From assembly GCF_003576645.1 (NCBI RefSeq), contig NC_044923.1, positions 6,469,264 through 6,533,263 on the forward strand: 64,000 bases of DNA, written 5' to 3'. Source of the stretch: Ipomoea triloba. Lineage: Eukaryota; Streptophyta; Magnoliopsida; Solanales; Convolvulaceae. Position 1 is the stretch's first letter, and each line of letters opens with the position of its first letter. The position numbers and the translations under genes were made by a program. The notes beneath the pieces are model-generated. The model had not been told where the DNA came from and searched no databases. It saw only the letters and a program-made list of their open reading frames with translations. This document shows, piece after piece, positions 46,101 to 56,568 of this stretch.

Positions 46101-46922
46101 GCTAAAGCACTGGCTACCTATTACTTTGGTTCTGAAGAAGCAATGATCCGGCTTGATATGAGCGAATTTATGGAAAGACACACGGTCTCAAAGCTCATTG
46201 GTTCTCCTCCTGGCTATGTTGGTTACACCGAGGGTGGTCAGTTGACCGAGGCTGTTCGCCGCAGACCTTACACACTCGTGCTCTTCGATGAGATAGAGAA
46301 GGCTCATCCCGATGTCTTCAACATGATGCTTCAAATTCTCGAGGATGGAAGGCTGACGGACAGTAAGGGTAGAACGGTAGACTTCAAGAACACACTTCTG
46401 ATTATGACATCGAACGTGGGAAGTAGTGTGATAGAGAAGGGGGGCCGTCGCATTGGTTTCGATTTGGGTTATGACGAGAAGGATAGCAGTTACAACCGAA
46501 TCAAGAGCTTGGTGACCGAGGAACTGAAACAATACTTTAGACCTGAATTCTTGAATAGATTGGATGACATGATTGTGTTCCGTCAGCTTACAAAACTCGA
46601 GGTTAAGGACATTGCCGACATTATGCTGAAGGAGGTCTTTCAGAGACTGAAAGGCAAGGAAATAGAGCTTCAGGTGACCGAGAGGTTCAGAGATAGAGTA
46701 GTTGAGGAAGGATATAACCCTAGCTATGGAGCACGGCCGCTAAGAAGAGCTATTATGAGGCTCCTGGAGGACAGCATGGCCGAGAAGATGCTCGCCCGGG
46801 AAATCAAAGAAGGCGACTCGGTTATTGTGGATGTTGATTCAGATGGCAACGTGACAGTCCTCAATGGCAGCAGCGGTGGTGCTCCTCCTCCTGCACCAGC
46901 TTCCGAACTAATCCCCGTTTAA
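43156..46922 (+). CDS. CLPC: Chloroplast Clp chaperone ClpC (Hsp100), 9 coding exons, 926 aa
   Basis: Exons: 43156-43720, 43856-43971, 44086-44208, 44302-44487, 44687-44902, 45009-45226, 45308-45383, 45461-45550, 45732-46922; the frame is open throughout. ClpC is the stromal AAA+ unfoldase that feeds ClpP and also works at the TIC import motor. A Ser/Arg/Thr-rich transit peptide of about 90 residues precedes [11 protein letters not shown]. Then come the double Clp-N repeat ([24 protein letters not shown]), AAA1 with Walker A GEPGVGKT (300-307) and Walker B DE (371-372), a UVR-type middle segment (about 525-542), and AAA2 with Walker A GPTGVGKS (644-651), pore loop GYVGY (691-695) and Walker B DE (716-717). 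The length is normal for the family. The intron after exon 2 starts with GC. I cannot choose between ClpC1 and ClpC2 paralogues. Confidence 0.97.
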
Positions 46923-47182
46923 ATCTTTCATTATTTTACTTTACCCGTCAAAAATATTTGTTGTTTGTGCTGGTTGTTTCATTTGAACTGGCCTGGGGGT
47001 TTGAAAGGATTAGTTGGTGAAAGCCCTTTTTGCAGGAACCTTTACAGGGATGGATATACACACTTGAAGCTGGATGGAAGTAGTGCTATTATAGAAGTTG
47101 AGAAATGATTAGATTTGCTTCCAAGACTAGATAGAATCAGTAATTATTTTACCATACCATTGGATTTACACTTTTTGATATG

Positions 47183-47188
47183 AATAAA
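47183..47188 (+). terminator. Probable ClpC polyadenylation signal
   Basis: AATAAA occurs about 260 bases after the stop codon, a plausible 3' UTR length in plants. Confidence 0.5.
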
Positions 47189-47199
47189 TGATTCTAGGT

Positions 47200-47729
47200 A
47201 TACTGTCAGTTCTTCCCCTTCAAGGTGGCTTTTGGTAAAAGTGAATTTGATTATCACAAATCTGTTTAAAATGTGTGTAATTCCAAAATGTTGGCCAAGT
47301 GTATAATTATCTTGCAGCATTGTCTGTAAATCAATGATATCCTTTCAAGAATGTGTTCTCTGAGCTGTAAGATGTGAAGAGTTTAAACTAAAAATGAGTT
47401 TTGACAGAATCAATAGTTTTAATGTTTAGAGAATTTATTTTCCAAAACTAAGTGTAGAAATGCCAAAAAAATCTGCTATAGACAAGAATGCAACCTTCAA
47501 CTCATACGCATCAACCACGTAATTATTGTCACTGCCTCCAAAGAAGCCTGAATTAAAACCATTCTCAAAGTGTAGTGTGATTTACTTGTGATAAAGCATG
47601 GAAGATATAAAATAGTTTAATTAAAGTTAACTGTCTTGAAAATTTCCCGCAGAGATGGGTATGGAAAAAGATTTTTCGTTGCTGGCGGGGACGGAGAGTA
47701 TACTTCCCGCCCCCGCCCGTTGACATATC
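47200..47729. other. Intergenic, nothing recognised
   Basis: No gene or repeat boundary found. Confidence 0.5.
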
Positions 47730-47978
47730 TAATGATAGTGTGTTCGGTGTACATTTTATTATTGCCCTTTTACTACATTTTACTTGCATTTTTAATATAT
47801 ATTACTTGTACTATATAAAACTGTGACTTGCAATTCTGTCACAATTTACATGCACTTCAAAGTTCAAATTATTTACAAAAAAAATCACGTATTTTTAATC
47901 ACTTTTTCTCCGTTAGTTATTTTCAAATGTATGACTGTGATTTCCTCTTCGACGCGTCCGTTCTCATTTGATCCGTTT

Positions 47979-47990
<12 letters not shown>
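47730..47990 (+). repeat. TACTTGCACTT-type dispersed repeat, copy 3
   Basis: Carries TTTTACTTGCATTTTTAATA, TTACTTGTACTATATAAAA, ACATGCACTTCAAAGTTCAA and a CTCCGTTAGTTATTTTCA block, then runs into (TA)n. The order parallels the other two copies. Confidence 0.55.
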
Positions 47991-48013
<23 letters not shown>

Positions 48014-48016
<3 letters not shown>

Positions 48017-48349
48017 CAAATGTGGCAGCGCCTTCCCATGCGGTCAGTGCGGTTCACACCATTCAATGTTAGAAAATACACCACTCAATGTTAGAAAATG
48101 CACCACAACGAAAATACACAAAAAATACCAAAAAACACACCACACCCAAAATAATGCACCATAACTCCCATGCCCCTAGTGGTGCATTTGCTAACACTGT
48201 GGTGCATATTTACATACCTAGTGGTGTATTTTTTGGTGATGCGTACCTAATGATGCATATTTGTGGGGTGTATTTTCTAACATTGAGTGGTGTATATTTG
48301 TATACATAGTGGTGTGGCCGCACTGACAGCACGTTAAGGGCCGGTCACA

Positions 48350-48353
<4 letters not shown>
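48014..48353. mobile_element. Inverted-repeat element embedded in (TA)n (Micron-like)
   Basis: About 340 bp of non-TA sequence is bracketed by (TA)n at 47981-48013 and 48353-48402. The ends are imperfect inverted repeats of about 40 bp sharing GTCAGTGCGG and GTGTGGCAGCG/GTGTGACCGGC words. Internal TGGTGTATTTTCTAACATTG and its inverse also pair. Flanking by (TA)n recalls the rice Micron elements, which insert into TA microsatellites; the analogy is inference. Confidence 0.65.
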
Positions 48354-48405
<52 letters not shown>

Positions 48406-48724
48406 CGCACACACAAACTAATGTTAGTCAAAAGTGGTGGTAGCCCTAGGCTGGCATCTATCAAATGATCAGCTGCCCCATTCTCAATCCTCAACGAATT
48501 GCTCTATTTAGAGCAACAATATCAGTTGGATTTTTTGAAGGTTTTTTTTTTTTTTTTTTTTTTAAATGCTATATGGGAAGGGGAAGGAGATAGAAAAAGT
48601 GGAAAAAAAAAATTGTAAAAACAAAACAAGCAAAATAACAATTTATGCGCCTAGCAGTGCACGCACACTAGGTGAGAATGGCGATTATTTTTGTAGAAAT
48701 GTTCCCCACACAAAAAATCACATT

Positions 48725-48925
48725 TACAGTTTTCTAAACCCCAACTGTAGGACCTTTAAGCCCGTACTATTCAGGCAAACTAATCTCCGTTCGCATCGGG
48801 CCGTCCCAACTAAGGAGTTGGGAATGCTAGCCAGATTGATTTTTTCAATACAAGAGGGAGTTCGAACTCCTGACCTCTCTTAAGAGATAAGAGTGCACGC
48901 CAACCAAGTTGGTTATGACTCTACA
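48725..48925 (-). mobile_element. tRNA-derived SINE, minus strand
   Basis: The minus strand reads CATAACCAACTTGGTTGGCG (A-box region), then CAGGAGTTCGAACTCCC (B-box region), followed by non-tRNA sequence with CGGCCCGATGCGAACGGAG. The 3' boundary is uncertain; a long T-run at 48541-48563 on the plus strand could mark the A-tail if the element is about 380 bp. Confidence 0.65.
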
Positions 48926-50294
48926 TTTTTTAAGAATACTTAAAAAAATTTAATTATTTTAAAAATATAAGAGCAAGCAAATTCATTTTTTTAAATGTAA
49001 TAATGTAAAATTACATCAACTTAGATTTCTTAATATTTTTGAGAAAATATAGGTATTTTTGTTTTTCTCAAAAAAGTATCCATTCATTTTTTGTTTTACA
49101 ATTTACTCCGTTCTAATTATCCTCAAAAATTTTGTTCTGATTAAATATAAATAAATAAATAAATAAAAAGAACCGCTTGATGTAAGGTCTAACACTAGTT
49201 GGTGGGGCCAAGTACTTTTTTAGGAGACGTTTGGCACGAGATCACGTTTAGTCAAGAATAATACAAATAATTTGGTATATTTACGAAATTATCTTATTAA
49301 GAGTATCTAAAGAGAGTGACGATTAAATTTCTCAAATGATAGAGCTTTGAATATTGCAAGAGAATTTAATCCTTTAAAGCTTTTGGGAAAAAGTTATGCT
49401 TTGTCACTAAATAGGAGTTACATGGTATCACACAACATAGATGTAGCAGCTTAAAGCGAGAATGACATGTTTGATCCTTAAGTTATATTTTAAGATATGT
49501 ATAAACTCAATTCTTTAATTATTTTCATATTTATTTTGGGGTCTCTCAATTATTCCTAAAATCATAATTTTACATTTTTTTCGTTAATATTTCATTAAAT
49601 GATAAGGTAAACATGATTTTTTTTCCATTTCTTGACATTTTGCCCCAAAAAGTTGAATTTTTAACTTCAATGGTCCCCACATCCCAATTTGATAGACCAT
49701 TTGAGACGATGTAAATCATGGTAACTCAGTGGCTCAACAGACATAGCCAAATTATCGGGGTGCGCACAAGAGATATGCCCACTTTAGTCTCTTTCATTTC
49801 TCCTTATATGAGACAGTGTTTTTAGGGAGTTTACTGGACAAATTTTAAGCTCCTATATAAGACTCTTACATTTATTTATCATCAAGTTGAAGTTTTAAAT
49901 TTGTCAAATAAATTCACGGAGTATGATACAGGTTTAAAGTTGTATCATATGGTTAGGCCTACTTAAAACAACTTTACTTTTAGTCTAACAAAAATAATAA
50001 ATAAATTCACTAAAACACTATTAAACATATGTCTCATATAAAAGGAAGAAGATTAAATCAAATTTTTATATTTATCTTTATCATTTAAAACCTTTTTTTT
50101 TTATAAAAAAAAATTCCAAATCTAACATAATATTAACAAAAATGACCAAATTGTCATTTTGAAAATAATTAAAAGGCCAAAAATATAAGAAAATAAGTTA
50201 AATAACTGAGAAACTGAATTTATACCTATGATGTAACTTAGGGATCAAATATATCTTCTGTTTTTTTTTTTCTTTTCAAATTAAGATATGATAA
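48926..50294. other. AT-rich gene-free spacer
   Basis: Short A/T simple repeats and weak echoes of the dispersed satellite-like unit; no genes. Confidence 0.5.
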
Positions 50295-50472
50295 AGTATG
50301 ATATTACAGTCAAAGACCTTGTGGTCTAGTGGCACCCGGTGTCCCGTTTCACACTCTCAGATGGATGATGGGAGTGAGTTTGAGCCTCAGTGGAGGCAAC
50401 TGTAGCTATGAACAGATACTACATTGTAACGGAGTCAGTAGTACTAAAAAAAAAAAAGAGTATGATATTACA
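50295..50472 (+). mobile_element. tRNA-derived SINE with 14-bp target site duplication
   Basis: The body has CTTGTGGTCTAGTGGCACC (A-box region), GAGTTTGAGCCTCAGTGG (B-box region), GAACAGATACTACATTG and an A-tail. AGTATGATATTACA flanks it exactly (50295-50308 and 50459-50472). It is the best-preserved member of the family also present at 39253, 40459 and 50735. Confidence 0.92.
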
Positions 50473-50734
50473 TTATTACAAGAGGGCATAGACTAAAATA
50501 TCATTGGGCCACTACCTAGCTACTTATGCATGCAATTCAATGAAAGTGCGTAAAAAGAGGGAATATGGACATTTTTTCTGGTCCTTCAATTTTGTTCTTT
50601 CTGCATGGCCTGAGTGGTCTTCTATCATTGGTTGTTGTTTATTCATGGATTTTCAATGCTATATGTATCCAAAATTTTCTACTAAATTGTGCATTATTTA
50701 ATATTTTCAGTTATGAATAAGTCTTGTATGTATG

Positions 50735-50827
50735 AAAATAACTTTGTAGTGTAGTGATACGAAGTGACTCTCTCAAATTGGAGGTTATGGGTTTGAACCA
50801 CAGTGGAGGCGGAATTGATTCTTTGTT
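50735..50827 (+). mobile_element. Truncated SINE of the same family
   Basis: Has TTTGTAGTGTAGTGATACG, GGGTTTGAACCACAGTGGAG and GATTCTTTG, then ends abruptly at the start of the LTR at 50828. The rest of the SINE is not found beyond the LTR. Confidence 0.65.
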
Positions 50828-53772
50828 TGTAATACCCCGTATTTTATTAACATTATCCTAAGGCGTTGACATTCCTAAGTTATGATCTTCAGATATTTCA
50901 AAAGAATTTTTATAAGTGAGTATAGTTGTTATTAAGCTGCGAATCTACGTACCAGTCACGAACCGAGAAAATTTTAAGGATATAGATTCAGTTCGAATTT
51001 TCTAGAATTTGGATTTTTAAGCATTATACGATTAAGCCTGAATTTCTAGTTAGTTCAAGAAAAATTTCAAATGGACTGTAAGGGATAAGTTGTTACGGAC
51101 TCTGTACCTAAATTTAGTGGAATACCGGAAAATTCCCAAAATTGGTGAGTTACGACGGGAATATTTTTAGGATAATTTTGGTATTAGAATTTTCCCGAAT
51201 TAAGTTATAATCCTCCGAACATTCATCTGATTTAAGCATAAACTGGCCAATTAGATTTGAGATCTTGTAAGGACTCCATGGGGTGTTGACATGTGGCAAG
51301 TAAATCTAAGCTTGGATTGAGCAATTAATGAAGCATTAATGAAGGTATGGCCTAGTTGCACTTGTTACTTGATCTTCAAGAACAATATCACACAAGATCA
51401 CATGATCATCTCTCTCTCTCTCATTTTCGTGAGACACACTTAGGGGAAGAAGAAGAGAATTATTTTAGCTTAGTCTTCCATTGTGATACAAGAACTCCTT
51501 AGGCATTTCTTCAACTCCAAGAGCTCTACTATAGGTAAGAACTTCGGTTTTGTTCGGTTCAATCCCTCCTAAGATTTAAGCTTGAACTTAAGATTTATGA
51601 AAATATTGTTATTATGGTGTTATGTTAGGATCTTTGGTGAAGGAATCCAAGGAAAGCACCATCAACTAGTGCGGTTTTTAAAGGTTTCTACAAAGGTAAG
51701 GAATCCCTTAAGTTGGCTCAATCACTTGGAGGTGAACAAATGCTAGTAAATTATATGACTAGGAATTTTTACGTGGAAATTATGTGTTAAGTTCGTGGAT
51801 CTACAAGTTAGCCTAAGAAACTACACTTTGGATTTTTGGTAATTTTTGTATACATGTTCATAGCTAATTTATGCATGTATATGTTGAATTTATGCCCATA
51901 TAGGCTTATACTTGTGAAAATAGTGAAAAGAAATCAGGATAGATTCTGGCAGTAACTTCCGAGATTTACTGGGAAAAATCGCTAAGGTATTTTGATCCCA
52001 TTTTTTTTAGACATGTAGTTCTATAAGTGTAGAACCCGCATATAAAATTTCATAATGATCGGAGTAGTATAAGTATGGTTTTCGAATTTTTTTCCAAAAC
52101 TGGTCCAGAGAGAAAAACTCTGGACAGCACACTGCCAAGGGCAAAAATGTAATCTTCTGTGTTTATTTGTGGATCAAAATGACCAAAACTTTTTATGGAC
52201 ATCAAGTACTATAAGTTGGGGTTCTACCATAAAAATTTCAAGTGAAAAAGAGTTCGGGAACTATTTTTACCGGCTCAATCTTTCGGACTGCGCCAAGCTG
52301 AAATTTTCTGAAAAAGAATGGTTAGAAACAATTTTGACAAATATAATTTGTAATAAAATTAGTAACGAGGTTTTGGGATGTCATAATCCATTTGGAAGAA
52401 AAATCATGTTTTAAGGAATAATGTGACTCTCGTTACTTGGTTTTCGAAATGAACAAATCATTAACCAATATGTGTATTTTGGGAAATGTTTTAAGCAAAA
52501 TGTTTTGAGAGACAAGACTTTTGAACTAAGTTAAGAATGGTGATTAATTTCAAAGGAGGACTTGATTTTGTGGGAAATGTCTAAAAAGTGATTTTGACTC
52601 AAGGAAAGGGAAAAGGAAGGAAAATGTTTTCAAACCTTAGTTCTAGTAAAAGTGGTGAAGGATCTTGTTAACCACGGAATAAAGATGAGCTTAAAGTGCC
52701 TATTCCGCATGGTAATTATGTGTATGATCAATCATACTGTGGGCGAAGTCGATTCGCCGAGTACTATATCACCCGGAAGGAAAAGGTACTCCTACGGGGG
52801 TGTGCACACTTAAGTATAGTCACTCTATGTTCGGGTAGGTGTCGTTCTTATGAACCTAGTGAGGCTAGCTAGGAATCATTCCAACGCTCCTATAAGTCCA
52901 GGGGATCAGTATTAGACCGGGCGATGACCACTGAACCCGAGTTCAACGATCCAAGTGGTCAAAAGTGGAGAAAGGACTCCAAATGCCTCACACTTTCTAT
53001 CTAGGACTAAGTGGAATTTTGAAATATGAATGTAGTTACGCTGTAGCTATGGGAAAGAAAGATGTGATAAGTTTTTAAGTACCCAAAGGTTGTGGGTGAT
53101 CTCTCTTTTTGAAAAGTGAAAAGTGATGAGGATTTTATTATGAGGGAAAGGTTTTTCTACTAAAGTGATTACAAGCAAGATGTGTGATTTATGTTTCTTA
53201 CTACTTACTAGTATGCTTAATTGTTTAACAATATATTACTGGGTATGAAAATGATTACTAAATGACCTTGTCAAAAGGGAAATGACATGAGACGTTACTG
53301 AATTGTGCTCATAATGTATGCAAGTTGCTATTTATAACTGTTGCAGGTAGAATGCAACCGTTGGGTAAAGTTACATTTTCTGGAAATTATGTTTTTCGAA
53401 ACCTTTGTTTACTTTCGAGTGACAATGGATTTCCTTACTTAGCCGTCGCGCTAACTACACTTCATTGTGTCCTTTATTAGATGCAGTCTAGCGTGGGCCC
53501 CTGTGGCCGATGAGCTCTAAATAGGATGGGAGTCGAGGTTGAAGATTACTCTATCCTAGAATAGACACCCTGGAGAGATTATTTCCATATGTACATATCT
53601 GGATATTGATATGGTTATTTGAGGTTGTAAGTATTAGCCTTAGCGTTTAGGTATAGGAAAGATACCTAAGCGTGGCGGTAACACCCAGTTTTCTGCTGGT
53701 TAGACGCTTCCGCAATGTATTATATTTAAGGATTTTGTAATAAATCCAAGATGTGAAAATTGGGGTGTTACA
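50828..53772. mobile_element. Solo LTR, about 2.9 kb
   Basis: Begins TGTAATACCCCGTATTTT and ends TTGGGGTGTTACA: TG...CA ends with matching short inverted termini (TGTAAtACCCC / GGGGTGTTACA) typical of Gypsy (Tekay/Del-like) LTRs. The length suits that clade. The flanks are TTGTT and TTGTC, a 4-of-5 match to a 5-bp target duplication. No gag-pol, primer-binding site or second LTR is present, so it is a solo LTR from unequal recombination. Poly(A)-like GTAATAAATCC lies near the right end. A short 81-codon frame inside has no domain I recognise. Confidence 0.8.
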
Positions 53773-53817
53773 TTGTCTCCACCTTCTTCGTCTCCACCTC
53801 TGGTGGAGATGAACCTG

Positions 53818-53819
<2 letters not shown>

Positions 53820-53878
<59 letters not shown>
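53820..53878. repeat. (TA)n microsatellite
   Basis: An uninterrupted TA tract of about 29 units. Confidence 0.95.
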
Positions 53879-53882
<4 letters not shown>

Positions 53883-55196
53883 GTTTATTTTTTAAAAAAT
53901 AAATTTTGGAGTCACATGTTAAAAATCTATAAATTGGACAAATTGCATTAAATGAGTTGGTTTAGAGACTCAATTGTAGTTTTTTTTTTTTTTTTTCAAG
54001 GTTCAGTGGCTTAATTGCATTATCATGTGCAGTTCGATGACCAATTTAACCTTTAAAAGATTTTAAGGTTCCATCTAAAATAAATTAAGGTTACTTTTGG
54101 GCGTAATTTACCTCCTCCACTGCTCTTCATGGCAGGAGTAGTGAAAGCTCTTAATGTTTAGGTTTTAAATTTATAGATTTATTGAGATTAGGGGAAAAAT
54201 TCCAATTATTTTGAGAGAAAAATTTGATTACTAATTTTTTTTATAAAAAAAAACTATATATATATATATAATTTCTAATTGCATGATTGCAATAGCAAAA
54301 GAGAGAAAAATCATGTCAAAAGTATGATTTTTTTTTTCTATTTTATATGTTGAATTTTCTAATAATTGTATTTATAGATTTACATATATTTATATATTGG
54401 TCATTATTATATTATTATAATTTAGGTAGGGTCAATAGAAAATTTTGGGCAGAGTAAATTGATTTCCCTAAGATAGTGTGTGTTAAGAGTTAATTTTATT
54501 TTTGGTCCTATGATTATTGTGTTGTTGTCAATTTCAATTCACAACTTTCAAAATTAGCAATTTCGTACCGTAACTATTTAATTTTTATCAATTTTGATTT
54601 ATCCGGCCAAATTACTGAACAATTGTCATTTTACATGTTAGCCATATTTATAAATCAGTGCAATTATAAAAAAAAATTGAGGATTAATTGTGCCAATTAA
54701 ATAAAAGTCAAGAATGTATAATGAAAATTATTTTAAAAAATACGATTAAATGTAACAATATCATCCCATAGTCGAAGATTAAAAGTGAAATTTGTTGTTA
54801 TTGTTACGTAGATGTCATCATACAACTTATAATATCATAATCATCATGCCACTAGAGGGTTGACAATCCATTGTAAACACATGCAACACATGTTTAAGTG
54901 AACTAGTAGCATAAAAAATAAAAAAAAATTAAAAAAATCACTAATCCAGTTTTACTCTCTAAGCATATAGTCACATATACAACCTATACTATACTTCTCA
55001 TTGTTCTGTCAAGTCATGCTTGCATTCCTCCTACGCGTTTAGTTAGAAAACCCTAAAAAAAAGTCGCATGAGCAGCTCAACGGGTCACAATGGTGAAATT
55101 TGAGATAAGAAACCAGAAATTGAGTCTCACCCGCAACAGTGTGGGAGTAACTTTTCAAAGTGAGGGGGCTTCTTGTACGCAGTAAACAAAGGTCTA
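53879..55196. other. AT-rich spacer
   Basis: No gene recognised. Weak relatives of the dispersed satellite-like unit occur (for example near 53935-54050 and 54500-54620). Confidence 0.45.
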
Positions 55197-55205
55197 GCCT
55201 CTGTA

Positions 55206-55524
55206 CGCAAATTATATTGTGGACCATGATCATAGCTGATACTGCCGTTGTGTTGAACGGATACTGCAGTTGTGTTGAAAGGAAACTGCAATTGCACGGA
55301 ACAGAGACCATTCATCCGTTCAACACAACTGCAGTATCCGTTCAATACAACTACAGTTCCAGATGGATGACACGGCCTCTGTTCTGCGCAACTGCAGTTC
55401 CCTTTCAACACAACTACAGTATCCTTTCAACACAACTGTAGTATCAGTTCAACACAACTGCAGTATCAACCATGACCTATGGTCCACAATGCATTGTGGA
55501 CCATGATCCACAGTATAACGACTG
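55206..55524. mobile_element. Foldback element with 9-bp target duplication and internal minisatellite
   Basis: GCCTCTGTA occurs immediately on both sides (55197-55205 and 55525-55533), the 9-bp target duplication of Mutator-type transposons. The ends are imperfect inverted repeats around TTGTGGACCATGATC. The interior consists of about ten units of roughly 21 bp based on CTGCAGTATCCGTTCAACAC in both orientations, so the whole element folds on itself. Three overlapping frames here arise from these repeats. Confidence 0.85.
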
Positions 55525-55533
55525 GCCTCTGTA

Positions 55534-55842
55534 TTCAGTTGAGTTACCATTAACCCCATCATCATTTATATTATTTTATTTAATTAAACATTTACATATA
55601 ATGGTTAATTATGCTTTAACATTAAATCTTTCGAGTGCAAGACAGAAATAATGGGGATATACTCTCAACACGTGTAGTTATTAATCTTGCAAACTATTAT
55701 ATTCCACAAAATTCATTGACTTCTTATTTAATTTAATTATTTATTCTTTAATGATATTAGTCAAACTGTTACTATTGGTAACACTCATAACAGTTATATT
55801 AATGGAAGGAACTTTAATTTGTTTTCTGGACTTTGATTTTAA

Positions 55843-55874
<32 letters not shown>

Positions 55875-56250
55875 GAGTATTATTAGGCACTTCCCACATC
55901 TTGTTAATAGAAGATGATTTTCATTCTATATATATACAAACTAGTTCTTTAATTATAATTCTAGACCTTGTTAACAGAAAACCTTTGTTAGGCACTTCTA
56001 TTTTGACCTTGCTAAATTTTTCCCCCAAAACTTAAGGACATTTTTGTAAAATCAATCTCATAATTATTTAATTAAAAATGATTAATTTTATTAACTAACT
56101 ATATATATAATTGCAATTTGTGCTAAAATAATAGATTATTAAGCCCATACAATTATACAATTTATTTCAATTCATAAATTACACCCATACAATTATACAA
56201 TTTATTTCAATTCACAAATTATTACACAGACACACACACACACATATAAC

Positions 56251-56293
<43 letters not shown>

Positions 56294-56511
56294 TAATAGT
56301 AATAAAGACAAAAATGGTAATTCTATAAAAATTAATCCAAATTTCCTATCTCAAAATTTATTCTCCTCCAATTAAATTTATTTTCTCAAATTTATTTTGA
56401 GAGATTGACAGATTCTTGTTTTTTTTTTTTTTTTTGGCTAATTTTTGGGACAAACAACCACCCAAATTACCTAATCTTCCCTTAATTAATTTAGCTAATA
56501 GGGGGGCAGAA
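55534..56511. other. AT-rich spacer with a Helitron-like piece
   Basis: Around 55990-56050 the words TGACCTTGCTAAATTTTTCC and CTTAAGGACATTTTTGTAAAA resemble the sub-terminal region of the Helitron at 24834, but no TC start or hairpin end was found. (AAT)n tracts lie at about 55843-55873 and 56248-56292. Confidence 0.4.
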
Positions 56512-56535
56512 TACCAGGTAAATGTAAATGTCACT

Positions 56536-56568
<33 letters not shown>

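Noticed and set aside
48840..48925. Second tRNA-like candidate on the minus strand
   Set aside because: Acceptor-stem pairing is lacking and SINE-type sequence follows.
52169..52414. 81-codon plus-strand frame inside the solo LTR
   Set aside because: No retroelement domain is present and the LTR is otherwise non-coding; chance frame.
55039..55441. Three overlapping frames of about 90 codons
   Set aside because: They are by-products of the CTGCAG-containing minisatellite in the foldback element.
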